Below, piece after piece: positions 23,526 through 31,001 of a stretch of 32,176 bases of DNA (positions are counted from its first letter, which is position 1; every line of letters begins with the position of its first letter). The notes beneath the pieces are model-generated. The model was not told where the DNA came from and did not search any database. It worked only from the letters and a program-made list of their open reading frames with translations. Source of the DNA: Acidobacteria bacterium RBG_13_68_16 (lineage in GTDB: Bacteria > Acidobacteriota > Thermoanaerobaculia > Thermoanaerobaculales > Thermoanaerobaculaceae); NCBI GenBank assembly GCA_001766905.1, contig MEKI01000091.1, forward strand, positions 77,031 to 109,206, read 5' to 3'. Both the position numbers and the translations under genes were made by a program.

Positions 23526-24423
23526 CGACCGTTACGCCCCCTACCAGGATTTCCTGGGCGTCCCGGCGGGGGCAAAACCGACGCGGCCGGCCCGGGCCGC
23601 CATCCTCCCGATCCCGTACGACCTCACAACCTCGTACCAGCCGGGCGCCCGCCGCGGCCCGCTCGCAATCCTCGAGGCCTCCACACACCTCGAGACGTTT
23701 GACGACGAGCTGGGCCGCGAAACCTGGGAGGAGGTCGGGATCGAGACGCTTGCCGCGGTGGTTCCGGACACGGCTGGTCCCGCGCCCACGCTGGACCGCA
23801 TCGAACGCGTCGCGCACGACGTCGTCTCGAGCGGGCGATTCCTCGTCGGGCTGGGAGGCGAGCACTCGGTGACCGCGCCGCTGGTGCGCGCCGCCCGGTC
23901 AAAACACCCCGACCTAGGTGTCCTTCAGCTCGACGCCCACGCAGATCTGCGCGACTCCTTCGAAGGCTCCCCGCACAACCACGCGTGCGTCATGCACCGG
24001 GTCATCGACGACGGTGTGGCGCTCGCCCAGGTGGGGATCCGGTCGCTCACCGGCGAGGAGCGGAAGCTCATCCGCGAGCTCGGGATATGCACGGTGTTCG
24101 CGCCGGAGGCCGTCGGGGCGCCGGTGGAAAGCTGGATTGGCCGGGTCCTCTCCGCGCTGCCCGAGGATGTCTACGTCACCGTGGACCTGGACGCCTTCGA
24201 CCCGGCGGTCATGCCGGCCACCGGGACGCCGGAGCCCGGGGGACTGGACTGGTACCGCGCCCTGGCCGTTCTGAGGGAGGTTGCGCTCCGCAAGAGGATC
24301 GTCGGCTTCGACGTGGTCGAGCTCGCGCCCATTCCTGGCAACGTCGCGCCCGATTTCCTCGCCGCCAAGCTCGTGTACCGACTCCTGGGCTACGCGTTCC
24401 TTCTCGAGCGCAACGCGCGGTGA
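23518..24423 (+). CDS. speB: Agmatinase (ureohydrolase family)
   Basis: 301 aa from ATG 23518, overlapping the upstream stop as ATGACTGA; the ORF-track start at 23242 is inside the previous gene. It hydrolyses agmatine to putrescine and urea using two manganese ions. Metal ligands are all present: H116 (GGEHS), D139/H141/D143 (LDAHADLRD) and D223/D225 (TVDLDAFDP). HNHACVMHR and [14 protein letters not shown] fit the agmatinase branch rather than arginase. With the decarboxylase two genes upstream it completes arginine to putrescine without ornithine. It is the last gene of the operon; no clear terminator follows. Confidence 0.93.
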   Translation: MTDDRYAPYQDFLGVPAGAKPTRPARAAILPIPYDLTTSYQPGARRGPLAILEASTHLETFDDELGRETWEEVGIETLAAVVPDTAGPAPTLDRIERVAHDVVSSGRFLVGLGGEHSVTAPLVRAARSKHPDLGVLQLDAHADLRDSFEGSPHNHACVMHRVIDDGVALAQVGIRSLTGEERKLIRELGICTVFAPEAVGAPVESWIGRVLSALPEDVYVTVDLDAFDPAVMPATGTPEPGGLDWYRALAVLREVALRKRIVGFDVVELAPIPGNVAPDFLAAKLVYRLLGYAFLLERNAR

Positions 24424-24621
24424 TCCTGCTGCCCGCTACCTCGTCGCGAGCACGGCAGGCGACAGGTCCTTCGGCCCGGGCGCGAGCCGGCCCCCTACAT
24501 GTGGGCGGGTTACAATCGTCTCCAGTGAGAGGGGGCCCGCCATTCTTGACCTGGCCATCAACCGGCTCATGGGCGTGCGGCACGCGCTGACTGCGATGGC
24601 GCCGGCGGACCCGGCCTTGCG

Positions 24622-25917
24622 ATGGCCGCACTGAAGCGCCGCATTCCGCTCCACACGCAGATGCTCCTGGGTGGGGCGTTCGGTGCCGGTGCCGGCGTGA
24701 CGGCCTACATCTTCGCAGGGCAGAGCAGCGGCCTCGAAACGTTCGTCAAGTACGTCGCCCATCCCGTCGGACAGATCTACCTGCGGCTGCTGTTCATGCT
24801 GGTGTTGCCCCTGATCGTCTCGGCGCTCGCCCTCGGCGTCGCACAACTGCGTGACCTCCGCCAGCTGGGGCGAATCGGCCTCAAGACGCTGGCCTACACC
24901 GTCGTGGTGTCGGCGATAGCGGTTCTGATCGGCCTCACCCTGGCGAACGTGCTGCGCCCCGGGGACGGGATGTCGCCAGAGGCGCGTGCCCGGCTCATGG
25001 AGGGCGCATCGGGGCGCGCGGCTGCGGTCGGCGGCGCGATGGCGCCCCGTTCAGGACTCGAGCTTCTCGTCGGGATCGTGCCCAAGAACCCGCTCGCAGC
25101 GGCGGTGGAGGGGGACTACCTGGCGGTGATGTTCTTCGCCCTCATGCTGGGCGTGGGACTGGCCTTCACCCGCACCCCCGCGGCGCGGAAATTCGAGGAT
25201 GCGCTCGAGGGCCTCTACGACGTGACGATGAAGCTGATTGGCCTCGTGATCTCCACGGCGCCGGTTGGCGTGGCGGCACTCCTGTTCACGCTCACAGCCC
25301 AGCTCGGCTACGAGATCATCGCCCAGCTCGCGCGCTACGTCGGTGTTGTGCTGCTCGCGCTGGGACTGCATCAATTCGGGGTCTACTCCCTGTCGGTCAG
25401 TCTGCTAGGTCGGATGAGCCCGCGGCGTTTCTTCGGAGGGATCGAAGAGGCGATGATCACCGCGTTCTCAACGGCGTCGAGCAACGCGACATTGCCGACT
25501 GCACTCAAGGTGGCGGACGAAAACCTGAGGCTTCCGCAGTCGGTCAGCCGCTTCGTGCTCACGATTGGCGCGACGGCGAACCAGAACGGCACGGCGCTCT
25601 TTGAGGGGATAACTGTGCTGTTCCTGGCTCAGTTCTACGGTGTCACGCTCACGCTTTCTAAGCAGGCAATCGTGATGGTCATCTGCATTCTGGGCGGGAT
25701 CGGCACCGCCGGCATCCCGGCAGGGTCGATCCCAGTTGTCGCGATGATCCTCGGCACCGTCGGTATTCCGGTCGAGGGGATCGGTCTGATCCTGGGCGTC
25801 GACCGCTTCCTCGACATGTGCCGCACGACACTCAACGTGACGGGCGATCTCGCGGCCGCTGTGGTTGTTTCCCGTGGGGAGGGTGCCGGCACCCCCCTGC
25901 CGCCAACCCCCGCGTAG
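24622..25917 (+). CDS. Dicarboxylate/amino acid:cation symporter (DAACS family)
   Basis: 431 aa. A sodium- or proton-coupled importer of C4-dicarboxylates or acidic amino acids, of the GltP/DctA/GltPh fold. It has eight hydrophobic helices and two hairpins with the family motifs: the serine-rich tip FSTASSNATLPT, GATANQNGTALFEG in place of the usual NMDGT helix break, GIGTAGIPAGSIPVVAMIL and VDRFLDMCRTTLNVTGD. The Asn-Gln-Asn in the cation site (usually Asn-Met-Asp) differs from GltPh and may alter ion coupling. No ribosome site precedes the ATG; an isolated -10-like TACAAT lies at 24511. It follows the polyamine operon by 198 bases and is probably a separate unit. Confidence 0.93.
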   Translation: MAALKRRIPLHTQMLLGGAFGAGAGVTAYIFAGQSSGLETFVKYVAHPVGQIYLRLLFMLVLPLIVSALALGVAQLRDLRQLGRIGLKTLAYTVVVSAIAVLIGLTLANVLRPGDGMSPEARARLMEGASGRAAAVGGAMAPRSGLELLVGIVPKNPLAAAVEGDYLAVMFFALMLGVGLAFTRTPAARKFEDALEGLYDVTMKLIGLVISTAPVGVAALLFTLTAQLGYEIIAQLARYVGVVLLALGLHQFGVYSLSVSLLGRMSPRRFFGGIEEAMITAFSTASSNATLPTALKVADENLRLPQSVSRFVLTIGATANQNGTALFEGITVLFLAQFYGVTLTLSKQAIVMVICILGGIGTAGIPAGSIPVVAMILGTVGIPVEGIGLILGVDRFLDMCRTTLNVTGDLAAAVVVSRGEGAGTPLPPTPA

Positions 25918-25976
25918 CTTTCTCGACCGGCCGACGCCCGCGCAACGGTCTCTCGCCCGCGCCAGTCACACCGACC

Positions 25977-26005
25977 TTGACGCCAGAGCAAACGAGACTT
26001 AATCT
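25977..26005 (+). promoter_or_regulatory. Promoter upstream of the alpha/beta-barrel-like gene
   Basis: -35 TTGACG (25977-25982), a 17-base spacer and -10-like TAATCT (26000-26005). It lies about 40 bases before the ATG at 26043. Confidence 0.6.
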
Positions 26006-26042
26006 TGTTGGTGTCCAGTACAAGAAAAGGGGAGGGATGCCC

Positions 26043-26354
26043 ATGATCCTGGTGCGCGACGTGTTCCGACTCAAGTTCGGCAAGGCAAAGGAGGCCCGAG
26101 CGCTGATGAAGGAGGGTCTGCGCATCGCGGCGAAGGCGGGGTTTTCCTCTCAGCGGCAGCTGGTGGATCTCACGGGGCAGTTCTACACCCTGGTGCTGGA
26201 GAGCACACACGCCAGCCTGGCGGCGTGGGAGTCAGCCATGAGCGACACGGGAGACGCACAGGTCGCCAAGGAGTGGGGTGCTTGGTACGAGAGGTTCAAG
26301 CCCCTGGTGGACTCCGGCCACCGCGAGGTCTTCACGGTGCTGGACGAAGGGTAA
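26043..26354 (+). CDS. Small protein, probable dimeric alpha/beta-barrel fold
   Basis: 103 aa. ATG 26043 is preferred over ATG 26037 because GGGGAGGG lies at proper distance only from the former; the ORF-track entry starts inside the symporter. The pattern MILVRDVFRLKFGKAKEARAL, a helix, QRQLVDLTGQFYTLVLESTHASLAAWESAM and REVFTVL is the strand-helix-strand order of antibiotic monooxygenase/NIPSNAP-like dimeric barrels. No catalytic residue stands out. It may bind a small ligand or be a stress protein. It shares a promoter region and strand with the next gene, 78 bases away, and the two may be co-transcribed. Confidence 0.65.
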   Translation: MILVRDVFRLKFGKAKEARALMKEGLRIAAKAGFSSQRQLVDLTGQFYTLVLESTHASLAAWESAMSDTGDAQVAKEWGAWYERFKPLVDSGHREVFTVLDEG

Positions 26355-26432
26355 CGGCCGCGTGCAGGGTCCGCCGACCCAGGCGGCCGGGCAAGCAGCG
26401 ACCGGTGCACCTTGCGCGCGAAGGGGGCTGGA

Positions 26433-26996
26433 ATGCCAGAGCACGGGGAAGCCAGCAAGCCGGCGGGCATCAGCGATGCGACGGTAAAGGCGAGGACCGG
26501 GAAGAGCTGGTCCGAGTGGTTCGCCATCCTTGACGAGGCGGGCGCCCTCGAGCTGGGGCACAAGGGGATCGTCGCCGTCCTCTCCGAACACAACCGGGTC
26601 GGTCCGTGGTGGCGCCAAATGATCACTGTCGCGTACGAGCAGGAGCGGGGCCTGCGCGAGAGACACCAGACGCCGGAGGGGTACCAGGTGAGCGTCAGTA
26701 AGACGATCGCTGCCCCTGTCGGTACGGTGTTCGACGAGTGGACCGACGACAATACACGCACGGAATGGCTGAAAGCCGCGAACTTCACGGTTCGCAAGGC
26801 GACCCAGGGAAAATCCCTGCGGATAGCGTGGGGAGCAGGGACCAGCTCGGTTGACGTCAACTTCTACGCCAGGGGGCCCGAGAAGAGCCAGGTCGTCGTT
26901 GACCACCGGCGGCTTGCCGACGCGGATGAGGTCGCCCGGATGAAGGCGTTCTGGACCGAAGCCCTGGACGCGCTCAAGAAGATCTCCGAGCGGTAG
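26433..26996 (+). CDS. DUF4287-like plus SRPBCC (START-like) domain protein
   Basis: 187 aa from ATG 26433 with AAGGGGGC upstream. The first ~80 residues (ISDATVKARTGKSWSEWFAILDEAG, LSEHNRVGPWWRQMITVAYEQERG) match the DUF4287 type, a short helical domain often fused to others. The rest is a compact SRPBCC/AHSA1-like ligand-binding fold starting YQVSVSKTIAAPVGTVFDEWTD, with the family's TEWLKAANF segment and a final helix, KAFWTEALDALKKI. Such proteins bind hydrophobic small molecules; no specific function can be given. It is likely co-transcribed with the preceding small protein. Confidence 0.8.
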   Translation: MPEHGEASKPAGISDATVKARTGKSWSEWFAILDEAGALELGHKGIVAVLSEHNRVGPWWRQMITVAYEQERGLRERHQTPEGYQVSVSKTIAAPVGTVFDEWTDDNTRTEWLKAANFTVRKATQGKSLRIAWGAGTSSVDVNFYARGPEKSQVVVDHRRLADADEVARMKAFWTEALDALKKISER

Positions 26997-27029
26997 AACT
27001 CGCGAGGGGCGGCGCACGATGGGGAAGCG

Positions 27030-28715
27030 CTAGAACTGGGGAGCCAGAGGAACGCCAGCGGCGCCGACCTTGCAGACCACTAACGCGATGTCGTCCTGCT
27101 GAGGCCCGTCGCCCGAGAATGCCCCCGCGGCATCGTGAAGGCCTTGGACGAGCAAAGCAGCAGGTTCTTCGAGATGGCCTCGCAGAAACCTGAGGGTGCG
27201 CTGAGCCCCGAACTCGTCCTGGTCATCGCGCATCGCCTCCGTAATGCCGTCGGTGAGAAGAACCATCGTGTCGCCTCGTTCGAGCTGGATGATCCGGCTC
27301 GATGAGTAGTCGCTACCGGGGAACATGCCCAGGGGAGGGCCGGTGCTGTCGAGGACGTGGCCGACCTCTCCGGAGGACCGCAGCAGGTAGCCGGACACGT
27401 GTCCGGCGTTTACGTACTCCAGGGTGCGTTTCGAAGGGTCCAGGCGGGCCAGCACCAGCGTCACGGAATGCCGCCCCTCTAGGTCGCTCGCCAAGACGCC
27501 GTTGACGCGATTGAGGAGAGCACCGATGGTCGGCTCCATTCCCGAGTAGGCGCGCAGGCACGCTCGCGTCTCTGCCATCACCAGAGCGGCTCCGAAACCG
27601 TGACCACTGACGTCGCCGATGACCATGTCCAGGCGCCCGTCGGGTTGAGGAAGGAAGTCGAAGTAGTCACCTCCGGTCTGGTGGGCGGGGAAGGCAGCAG
27701 CCGCAATGTCGAAGCCGGGAACGGACGCGTGCTGCTTGTAGTAGCGCTTCTGGACCTCGCGGGCTAGGTCCAGGAAGAACTCCTGCTTCTGCATCTTCCT
27801 CAGCTCGGTCACGTCCTTGAGTACGGACACGAAGTGGGTGACCCGTCCGCCGTCGTCCTTCACCGGGGTGATCGTCTGCTCGGCCCAGTAGTACTCGCCG
27901 GACTTCTTCCGGTTGACGATCGTGCCGAGAAAAGGCTTGCCTGCGAGGAGCTTCATCCAGAGCTGCCTGTAGAACTCCCGGTCGTGGTAGCCCGACTTGA
28001 GGATGCGCGGTGTGCTGCCGACGGCCTCGTCGCGGGTGTACCCCGTGGTCTTCTCGAATGCGGGGTTCACGTACTCGATCAAGCCCTGCCTGTCGGTAAT
28101 GACGACCGTGTCGGCCGTCTGCTCAACGGCCCGGTAGATCCTGTCGTAGCACTCGCGGAACTTGGCGAATCTCTCGAGGCAGCCCGTGCATTCCATGCCC
28201 GGCACCGGCTCGCTGAGGGCTGCGTCGGCTCCGATGATACCCAGCGTCTCGACGGTGATCTTGCGCAGCGCGTTCTGGCGCTCGGTGACATCGCGGAAGA
28301 CGACAAGACCGCCACTCAGCTTGCCCCCCCTGTCCCCGAGCGGCCTGCCGCTGACGTTGATCCACAGGCCTTCGGGGTGATGGGGGTTGCGGATGAAGAT
28401 GAGCTGGTTGAGGGCCTCTTCGCCCCGAAGGGCTCGTGCAAGAGGGAGCCGCTCGGGGGGGTAGGGCGTGACCTGATCTGGGAGGTAGCAGCCATAGACT
28501 GCCGACCACGCGCTGGGGACCGTGTCCCTCGCCCCTATCCCCAGGATCCTTTCGGCCTCCGGATTGAAGAAGAGAAACCTGCCCTGCTGGTTGGCCACAA
28601 CCAGCCCGTCGGTGAGGTTTTCCAAGACGGCCCGAAGCGTCTGCAGCTCCTCCAGCTCCTCGACATCGGATGTGCGTTCGCTCGCCACTCTTCCTTTCCC
28701 CATACTCCGCCCCAT
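27030..28715 (-). CDS. PAS-PAS-PP2C (SpoIIE/RsbU-type) signalling phosphatase
   Basis: 561 aa, cytoplasmic. Order: PAS 1 (~25-145, ending VVFRDVTERQ), a linker with C176-x2-C179 and C189 (MECTGCLERFAKFREC), PAS 2 with PAC (~192-308, ending SVLKDVTELR), and a PP2C/SpoIIE phosphatase (~318-550). Phosphatase metal residues are present: D350 (TGGDYFDF), D368 (IGDVSGHG), D489 (LLTDGITEA) and D541-D542 (QQDD). Such enzymes dephosphorylate anti-anti-sigma (STAS) proteins and set a sigma-factor partner switch in response to PAS input. No STAS or anti-sigma gene is nearby. ATG 28715 is used; ATG 28703 is an alternative. A CRP/FNR-like site lies ~95 bases upstream. Confidence 0.93.
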   Translation of the reverse strand: MGRSMGKGRVASERTSDVEELEELQTLRAVLENLTDGLVVANQQGRFLFFNPEAERILGIGARDTVPSAWSAVYGCYLPDQVTPYPPERLPLARALRGEEALNQLIFIRNPHHPEGLWINVSGRPLGDRGGKLSGGLVVFRDVTERQNALRKITVETLGIIGADAALSEPVPGMECTGCLERFAKFRECYDRIYRAVEQTADTVVITDRQGLIEYVNPAFEKTTGYTRDEAVGSTPRILKSGYHDREFYRQLWMKLLAGKPFLGTIVNRKKSGEYYWAEQTITPVKDDGGRVTHFVSVLKDVTELRKMQKQEFFLDLAREVQKRYYKQHASVPGFDIAAAAFPAHQTGGDYFDFLPQPDGRLDMVIGDVSGHGFGAALVMAETRACLRAYSGMEPTIGALLNRVNGVLASDLEGRHSVTLVLARLDPSKRTLEYVNAGHVSGYLLRSSGEVGHVLDSTGPPLGMFPGSDYSSSRIIQLERGDTMVLLTDGITEAMRDDQDEFGAQRTLRFLRGHLEEPAALLVQGLHDAAGAFSGDGPQQDDIALVVCKVGAAGVPLAPQF

Positions 28716-28810
28716 TAGAGAACCTTCGCGCCGTCGGCAGTCGCTAACACCATCATTCCGTGGGCTTATTCCTGCGTGACCAGTACTTTTCAGCTTGCCG
28801 GAGTGTTAAA

Positions 28811-28826
28811 CGTGATCGTGGTCACA
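28811..28826. promoter_or_regulatory. CRP/FNR-family operator-like palindrome; rest of the 301-base spacer shows nothing else
   Basis: CGTGA-N6-TCACA (CGTGATCGTGGTCACA) matches the CRP consensus TGTGA-N6-TCACA at 9 of 10 positions, and sits inside a longer ACGTG...CACGT dyad. It lies between divergent genes, about 95 bases from the phosphatase start and 190 from the DUF4442 start. No clear -10/-35 pair was found for either direction. Confidence 0.5.
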
Positions 28827-29016
28827 CGTCGGGCACGAGTTTGGTCGGGCGAGGGCACCACGCGGCATGCTCGCCGGGGGAAAGCGAGGTCGGAACGATG
28901 ACCCGGTCTTGGCCTTGCTCGCGATATGGACAACGGGCAGGGGAACCGGGGCCGTCAATGGCTGAGCGTGTCAAGGCTCGACGCCCCTCAGGCCAAACGG
29001 TGGGAGAATCGGGTTC

Positions 29017-29517
29017 GTGGCGACGGAGACGAAAGCGGGAGATGGGGCAGTGCGGCGCGGTCTGCTGAGGCATCGGCTTCTCAAGATGATGAACTTGTAC
29101 CCGCCGTTCCTCGGTGCGGGGATCCGCGTGCGGCGTGGCTCCGACGGGCGAACGTTCGAGGTGCGGATGAAGCTCAACTTCTTCAACCGCAACTACGTCG
29201 GCACCCACTTCGGCGGCTCGCTCTACGCGATGTGCGACCCCTTCTTCATGCTCATCCTGATTCCGGCGCTCGGCCCGGAGTACGTCGTGTGGGACAAGGA
29301 GGCGACGATCCGGTTCAAGCGCCCGGGCCGCGGTACCGTCCATGCCACGTTCCACGTACCCCCGGGGCGCATCGAAGAGATCCGGCGAGCGGCCGACGAG
29401 GGTGGAAAGGTGGAACCGGTGTTCACAGCGGCGGTGGTTGGGGACGACGGCTCCGTCGTCGCCGAGGTGGAGAAGGTCATCCACGTTCGTCGAAGGCGAG
29501 GCGGAGAGACCGGCTGA
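29017..29517 (+). CDS. DUF4442 hotdog-fold protein
   Basis: 166 aa from GTG 29017 with a weak GGGAG about 11 bases upstream. The pattern RMKLNFFNRNYVGTHFGGSLYAMCDPFFMLIL, VWDKEATIRFKRPGRGTVHATF and VVAEVEKVIHVRR is that of DUF4442, a branch of the thioesterase/hotdog superfamily. The helix HFGGSLYAMCDP corresponds to the hotdog helix that lines the acyl-CoA site. Substrate and activity are unknown, and no canonical catalytic acidic residue is certain. It ends 32 bases before the beta-eliminating lyase, so the two probably form an operon. Confidence 0.83.
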   Translation: MATETKAGDGAVRRGLLRHRLLKMMNLYPPFLGAGIRVRRGSDGRTFEVRMKLNFFNRNYVGTHFGGSLYAMCDPFFMLILIPALGPEYVVWDKEATIRFKRPGRGTVHATFHVPPGRIEEIRRAADEGGKVEPVFTAAVVGDDGSVVAEVEKVIHVRRRRGGETG

Positions 29518-29549
29518 GCGTTCGCGGCTTCAAGCCCAGGAGAATGTCG

Positions 29550-30923
29550 ATGAAGACCGTCATCGAGCCGTTTCGAATCCGGATGGTCGAACCGATCCGG
29601 GTGACGACGCGTAAGGCGCGCGAGGTTTTGATCCGCGAAGCCGGGTACAACCCTTTCCTGCTCAAGGCGGAGGACGTGATGATCGATCTCGTCACCGACT
29701 CCGGAACCTCTGCGCTCTCAACGCGCCAGTGGTCGGGGATGCTGGGCGCCGACGAGTCGTTCACCGGCTCGCGCAGCTTCTACCGCTTCCAGGAGGCCGC
29801 GCGGTCGCTGTTCGGCCACCGCCATGTGATCCCGTGCCACCAGGGCCGCGCCGCCGAGCACCTGATCGGGCACGCCCTCCTCACACCGGGTTCCGTGGTG
29901 TTCGCGAACACACATTTCTCCACGACGCGAGCGAACATCGAGGAGGCCGGGGTCGAGGCGCACGACCTGCCGATCCCCGAGGCGCTGGACGCTGCGAACC
30001 CGCACCCTTTCAAGGGAAACATCGACCTCGAGGCGCTCAACGCCGGCATCCGAAAGGCTGGGCCAGCCAGGGTTCCGTTCGTGATCCTCACGGTGACCGA
30101 CAACTCCCGCGGGGGTCAGCCGGTGAGCATGGCCAACATCGCGGGGGCAGGGGAGATCTGCCGGCGGCACGGTGTTCCCCTGCTGCTCGACGCGGCACGC
30201 TTCGCCGAGAACGCCTACCTCATCAAGCTGCGCGAGGCAGGGTTCTCCGAGATGAGCCCGCGCGAGATCGCCAGGCGAATGTTCGCGCTCACCGACGGTG
30301 TCTTCCTGAGCCTGAAGAAGGACGGCCTCGGCAACACCGGTGGCGTGATCTCGGTCAACAGCGACGAGTGGGCGGAGAAGATTCGCGTCAGGTTGCTGGT
30401 GAGCGAGGGGATCCCCACGGCCGGGGGTCTCGCTGGTCGAGACCTCGAGGCACTCGCCGCGGCTCTCGACGAGACGCTGGACGAGGGGTATCTCGCGCAC
30501 CGCATCGCCTCGACCTCGCGCCTCGGCACGCAGCTCGCCGAATCCGGCGTGCCGGTGCTCCAGCCGTTCGGCGCGCACGCGGTCTACGTGGACGGGCGTG
30601 CGTTTTGCGACCACCTCCCGGACGAGCAGCTTCCGGCGTGGTCGCTCACGGTGGCGCTGTACGTCTCCAGCGGCGTCCGGAGCTGGGAGACGGGCAACGT
30701 GATGCAGGGGCGCCAGGACCCGGCAACCGGGCGGTGGCAGTGGCCGGCGCTCGACCTCCTGCGACTCGCGATCCCGCGCCGCGTGTACACGCAGAGCCAC
30801 CTGGACTACGTGGCCGAGGCGATGGCCGAGCTGCACGGGCACCGCCACGAGGTGCGCGGCCTACGCTTCGTCTACCGCCCCCCGGTTCTGCCCCAGTTCG
30901 TCGCGACGTTTGAGCAGGTCTGA
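29550..30923 (+). CDS. Beta-eliminating lyase of the tyrosine phenol-lyase/tryptophanase family, altered substrate site
   Basis: 457 aa, one more than Citrobacter tyrosine phenol-lyase (456). ATG 29550 is used because AGGAGA sits six bases upstream; the 665-aa ORF-track entry includes unrelated DNA. PLP enzymes of this family cleave tyrosine or tryptophan to phenol or indole, pyruvate and ammonia. K257 (SLKKDGLGN) would bind PLP and R405 (LLRLAIPRR) the substrate carboxylate. GGQPVSMAN and DAARFAENAY are family motifs. The residues that recognise phenol in TPL, T124 and R381, are S124 and T381 here. The matching tryptophanase Asp is also absent. So neither tyrosine nor tryptophan is assured as substrate. 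Confidence 0.9.
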   Translation: MKTVIEPFRIRMVEPIRVTTRKAREVLIREAGYNPFLLKAEDVMIDLVTDSGTSALSTRQWSGMLGADESFTGSRSFYRFQEAARSLFGHRHVIPCHQGRAAEHLIGHALLTPGSVVFANTHFSTTRANIEEAGVEAHDLPIPEALDAANPHPFKGNIDLEALNAGIRKAGPARVPFVILTVTDNSRGGQPVSMANIAGAGEICRRHGVPLLLDAARFAENAYLIKLREAGFSEMSPREIARRMFALTDGVFLSLKKDGLGNTGGVISVNSDEWAEKIRVRLLVSEGIPTAGGLAGRDLEALAAALDETLDEGYLAHRIASTSRLGTQLAESGVPVLQPFGAHAVYVDGRAFCDHLPDEQLPAWSLTVALYVSSGVRSWETGNVMQGRQDPATGRWQWPALDLLRLAIPRRVYTQSHLDYVAEAMAELHGHRHEVRGLRFVYRPPVLPQFVATFEQV

Positions 30924-31001
30924 GATTGCTCGCAGGTCGCCCCCGCAAATGGCACGTCCTGCCATACCGGACACGGAAGGACGGGCGCGCCGGGAAGATT
31001 C

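Noticed and set aside
21847-24423. Archaeal contamination as explanation for the decarboxylase and deoxyhypusine-like genes
   Set aside because: Codon use and GC match the flanking bacterial genes, and the agmatinase, promoter and ribosome sites are bacterial in style.
30955-30985. CGTCCT/AGGACG inverted repeat between convergent genes as a bidirectional terminator
   Set aside because: Six base pairs with a loop of about 17 and no T-run; too weak to call.
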